A stretch of 64,000 nt of DNA, from the NCBI GenBank assembly GCA_963680875.1, contig OY804579.1:57549718-57613717 (forward strand). Direction: 5' to 3'. The notes beneath the pieces are model-generated. The model saw only the letters and a list, made by a program, of their open reading frames with translations. It made no database searches and was not told where the DNA came from. Origin of the DNA: Bathymodiolus brooksi. Its lineage: Eukaryota > Mollusca > Bivalvia > Mytilida > Modiolidae. The position numbers and the translations under genes are program-made. Below are positions 63,860 through 64,000 of this stretch, piece by piece. Each line of letters begins with the position of its first letter. Position 1 is the first letter of the stretch.

Positions 63860-64000
63860 GTAAGTATTATCAGTGTTTGTTATATAGAAATGGCTGTCAG
63901 CCAATCTATTCTTGTATGGTATACATAATTGATGTTTAATGGCACTTTCAACAATACAGTCAAACTTGACTTAACTCTCACCTTGAAGTAACAGTCACTT

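Overview
This is a eukaryotic, AT-rich, intron- and transposon-dense window. Long introns with GT-AG junctions, tRNA-derived SINEs, several non-LTR retrotransposon clades, many short TA-flanked inverted-repeat elements and minisatellites point to a lophotrochozoan animal, most likely a bivalve or other mollusc. The species cannot be fixed from the sequence alone.

Two real host genes are present. (1) A complete MAP2K4/MKK4 gene (JNK-pathway dual-specificity kinase) on the minus strand, 23658 down to 3790. It has 12 coding exons whose phases all join, giving a 379-residue protein with an intact glycine-rich loop, catalytic lysine, HRD, DFG and APE motifs. (2) The 5' half of a prominin (CD133 family) gene on the plus strand. 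It starts at 32590 and runs off the right edge; eight coding exons join in phase to give 343 residues: signal peptide, first extracellular segment, TM1, Cys-rich cytosolic loop, TM2 and part of the first large extracellular loop. The two start codons are about 8.9 kb apart and transcription diverges from the interval between them.

The interval between the genes (24.1-32.3 kb) is a retrotransposon nest. A 5'-truncated minus-strand LINE (24.3-25.26 kb) abuts a nearly complete plus-strand LINE (25.4-29.7 kb) with an intact endonuclease-reverse transcriptase ORF. This block is bracketed by a perfect 52-bp direct repeat. To its right, a third LINE fragment is nested inside a tRNA-derived SINE.

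The introns hold about 20 copies of one SINE family (A), 11 of a second (B), TA- or TTAA-flanked MITE-like elements of several families, a large inverted repeat (16.9-19.9 kb) carrying two head-to-head copies of an unrecognised ORF, two long minisatellites (45.2-46.0 and 46.5-47.5 kb) and element-like arrays of roughly 160-bp repeats.

The most unusual signal is in the prominin gene. Three separate tandem arrays each have a repeat unit that contains an exon-intron junction: the TM1 exon acceptor (50.4-51.0 kb), the TM2 exon acceptor (57.36-57.8 kb) and the exon 7 donor (61.36-61.89 kb). Each array copies a splice site plus adjoining coding sequence 6 to 10 times. A weaker, similar pattern may be present beside MAP2K4 exon 8.
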